From assembly GCA_011389865.1 (NCBI GenBank), contig JAABTL010000019.1, positions 1-54,523 on the forward strand: DNA of 54,523 nt, written 5' to 3'. The position numbers were made by a program, and so were the translations under genes. Origin of the DNA: Trueperaceae bacterium. Its GTDB lineage: Bacteria; Deinococcota; Deinococci; Deinococcales; Trueperaceae. Shown here piece after piece: positions 53,413 through 54,523 of the stretch (its first letter is position 1; the number at the start of each line of letters is the position of its first letter). The notes beneath the pieces are model-generated. The model ran no database searches and was not told the DNA's origin. It was given only the letters and a program-made list of their open reading frames with translations.

Positions 53413-53969
53413 GCGTCCTCCAGGGGGTCGTGGACGCGCCGCAGCTGGATGTGCTCGCGGACGCGCCCACCGATGGCGTGGTGGTGGCGCTGCTCGGCGG
53501 TCTCGACGAGCAGCGGGGGGACGGGAACGGGACGGCCGTCGTCGTCGAGCGCGACGAAGCTGATGTGCCCGACGGTGGCCAGGCGCCGCTCGCCGCTGCG
53601 TGGGTCCTCACCGACCAACTCGCCGCGCACGATCATGCTGGTGCGGCCCGTCCACACGACGCGGCTGCGGACCTCCACGATCTCGCCCACGTGCACCGGG
53701 GCACGGAAGTCGATCGCTTCGGTGGACGCCGTCACGACCGTCCGGCGCGCGAAGCGGTAGCAGGCGATGGCGGCGTTGATGTCGAGCAGTTCCAGCGCCC
53801 GGCCGCCGAACAGCGTGCCCATCGTGTTCGCGTGGTGCGGGAACACGATGTCGGTCGTCATGACCCAGCCGGCCTCGCGGGGGCGGGTGGGGTCGACGCC
53901 GCGGGGCGGTTGCGGGTGCGGCGTGGCCGGCGGCCCGGCCGCGTCGCCGGCGTCTGGGGCGGCGTGCAT
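53409..53969 (-). CDS. Acyl-CoA thioesterase, hotdog fold
   Basis: 186 residues. Hydrolyses acyl-CoA to free acid and CoA. The hotdog landmarks are [20 protein letters not shown] (conserved N..G.LFGG helix), [20 protein letters not shown] and a C-terminal tail [15 protein letters not shown]. The first ~35 residues are a Pro-rich extension. ATG at 53969 has TATGCT 6 nt upstream and no Shine-Dalgarno. First gene of the pair with tkt. Confidence 0.9.
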   Translation of the reverse strand: MHAAPDAGDAAGPPATPHPQPPRGVDPTRPREAGWVMTTDIVFPHHANTMGTLFGGRALELLDINAAIACYRFARRTVVTASTEAIDFRAPVHVGEIVEVRSRVVWTGRTSMIVRGELVGEDPRSGERRLATVGHISFVALDDDGRPVPVPPLLVETAEQRHHHAIGGRVREHIQLRRVHDPLEDA

Positions 53970-53975
53970 GGACGC

Positions 53976-53981
53976 AGCATA
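53976..53981 (-). promoter_or_regulatory. Leaderless-type -10 (TATGCT) of the thioesterase-tkt operon
   Basis: Minus-strand TATGCT, 6 nt before the ATG at 53969. Confidence 0.6.
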
Positions 53982-54084
53982 GCGCGCGGTGTACCTTGGC
54001 GGCCGCCCCGCCCGCGCGCACTGAGCCCGTACGGCCGGCCGCGGCCGGCCGCCATCGCGGTTCGCGCCGCCCCCCGAATGCCAC

Positions 54085-54120
54085 GAAGAACGGCGCCCCG
54101 AGCACATGCTCGGGGCGCCG
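54085..54120 (-). terminator. Strong intrinsic terminator of the candidate RNA
   Basis: Arms CGGCGCCCCGAGCA and TGCTCGGGGCGCCG (54091-54120) pair perfectly; on the minus strand TTCTTC follows. It ends the transcript predicted from 54244. Confidence 0.75.
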
Positions 54121-54244
54121 CGGTTACCCGTCTCGAAGTGAGGGATCCGGTCCCGGATCCATCGGAGGCCGGGTCGTTACCCTCGACGGGTACCTCCACG
54201 GGTCTCTGTACGTCGATTGATGCAGACCACCTCCTCTCTGTGGT
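54085..54244 (-). ncRNA. Candidate structured RNA (~160 nt)
   Basis: Between a TATCTT -10 and an intrinsic terminator, the minus strand can fold into a 5' hairpin ACCAC-AGAGAGGAG-GTGGT, a second stem CGACG(UAC)...GUACCCGUCG with a GUGGAG loop, and GGATCCG-GGAC-CGGATCC. Purine-rich GGA motifs fall in the loops. GGAGGTG could also start translation (GTG at 54230, 17 codons), so it may instead be a leader with a small ORF for the downstream thioesterase-tkt operon. Confidence 0.45.
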
Positions 54245-54250
54245 GCCACG

Positions 54251-54256
54251 AAGATA
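54251..54256 (-). promoter_or_regulatory. -10 (TATCTT) of the candidate RNA
   Basis: Minus-strand TATCTT with no -35 hexamer; start predicted at 54244 (an A). Confidence 0.5.
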
Positions 54257-54279
54257 AAGCCCACGGCGGCGCGGCGGAT

Positions 54280-54293
54280 GTGAGCTAGTTCAC
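54280..54293. promoter_or_regulatory. CRP/FNR-like dyad GTGA-N6-TCAC
   Basis: GTGAGCTAGTTCAC, centred about 42.5 bp upstream of the start predicted from TATCTT, close to the class II activator position (-41.5). Confidence 0.45.
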
Positions 54294-54404
54294 CGTATCG
54301 AGTGACCCGGGGGGTCACGGGATTCGCGGGGTCGTGCGACACGGTGGTCGCACGGCACGCCGGGGCACACCACACGCCGGGTCGCCCGCCCCGCTGCGCC
54401 CCGG

Positions 54405-54410
54405 TAGGAT
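54405..54410 (+). promoter_or_regulatory. Candidate -10 (TAGGAT) of the right-edge gene
   Basis: TAGGAT; start near 54417, leaving a 23-nt leader with GGGAGGA before the GTG at 54440. Confidence 0.45.
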
Positions 54411-54439
54411 GCCGCCAGACCCCGCCCGGGAGGACCGCC

Positions 54440-54523
54440 GTGCTGAGTACGCCCGAGAAGCTGCTGTTCCTGGTGCTCGCCGCCGTGGCGCTGACCTTCG
54501 CCGCCACCGGCTTCGGGCGCGTG
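54440..54523 (+). CDS. N-terminal part of a membrane protein (cut by window edge)
   Basis: Only 28 codons are present: MLSTPEKLLFLVLAAVALTF and then AATGFGRV. GTG at 54440 has GGGAGGA 5-6 nt upstream. The first 20 residues form a membrane helix starting close to the N-terminus without a signal cleavage site. The pattern recalls the first helix of Fe-S oxidoreductases of the heterodisulfide-reductase type in this phylum, but this is only a guess. Confidence 0.5.
   Translation, partial: MLSTPEKLLFLVLAAVALTFAATGFGRV

Noticed and set aside
54125-54221. A small protein read from CTG or ATC codons after GGAGG on the minus strand (for example HQSTYRDPWRYPSRV...)
   Set aside because: It needs a non-standard start codon and the short frames conflict with each other. 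A structured RNA or leader is simpler, though this is not excluded.
54085-54244. SRP RNA, 6S RNA or tmRNA
   Set aside because: The candidate RNA lacks the SRP GGAAG/AGCAG tetraloop region, the 6S central bubble layout and any tRNA-like ends.

Overview
The window is about 54.5 kb of very GC-rich bacterial chromosome with no rRNA, tRNA, CRISPR array, insertion sequence or phage gene that I could find. The gene content suggests Deinococcota, possibly Trueperales-like: a short archaeal-type prolyl-tRNA synthetase ending in Tyr, an M29 aminopeptidase, HisZ with short-form HisG, and above all a promoter habit known from Deinococcus. At about twenty genes on both strands a TAnnnT -10 hexamer sits only 5-9 nt before the start codon with no Shine-Dalgarno sequence, which is the signature of leaderless mRNAs. 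The phylum is an inference from these traits; no marker search was possible.

Layout. 1-2.9 kb: 5' end of a cytochrome oxidase subunit II gene (cut by the left edge), yifB/comM and a lipoprotein. 2.9-9.3 kb: degV, a DUF218 membrane protein, asd, then a tightly coupled run proB / DUF4345 / hisZ / hisG. 9.3-12.8 kb: a minus-strand operon for osmotic and ion functions (DUF432-like, MscS, CorA, DinB). 12.9-16.7 kb: M24 peptidase, PfkB sugar kinase and a GH100 invertase. 16.7-20.2 kb: the ribD-ribE-ribBA operon behind an FMN riboswitch. 20.3-28.7 kb: M29 aminopeptidase, recQ, a GGDEF protein, metG, and a ParB-like/universal stress fusion. 28.6-36 kb: DCC protein, lipoprotein, proS, a promoter/small ORF/terminator cassette, an ABC-2 exporter behind an AT-rich palindromic operator, and an HpaI aldolase. 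36-45.3 kb: MOSC protein, EamA transporter, ilvE, galE, an exported protein, ribH (away from the rib operon), a TspO-like membrane protein, an FBP-type zinc-finger protein, an SDR, a DUF6483-like protein and an aminotransferase. 45.3-54.5 kb: a CCA-type nucleotidyltransferase overlapping coaE head to head, a hydrolase/membrane fusion, a DUF3352-like exported protein, and a thioesterase-transketolase pair preceded by a candidate structured RNA.

Most genes are ordinary housekeeping genes. The interest lies in gene starts and non-coding parts: genome-style leaderless initiation; coaE and the CCA enzyme overlapping by 47 bp at their 5' ends with each promoter inside the other gene; a metG leader with an 11-codon leaderless ORF holding two Met codons upstream of an intrinsic terminator; an FMN riboswitch whose P1 stem contains the Shine-Dalgarno of a 13-codon ORF coupled to ribD; a terminator-bounded ~160-nt RNA whose promoter carries a CRP/FNR-like dyad at about -42; a second terminator-bounded cassette with a 31-codon ORF; and interlocked bidirectional -10 elements between degV and the DUF218 gene.
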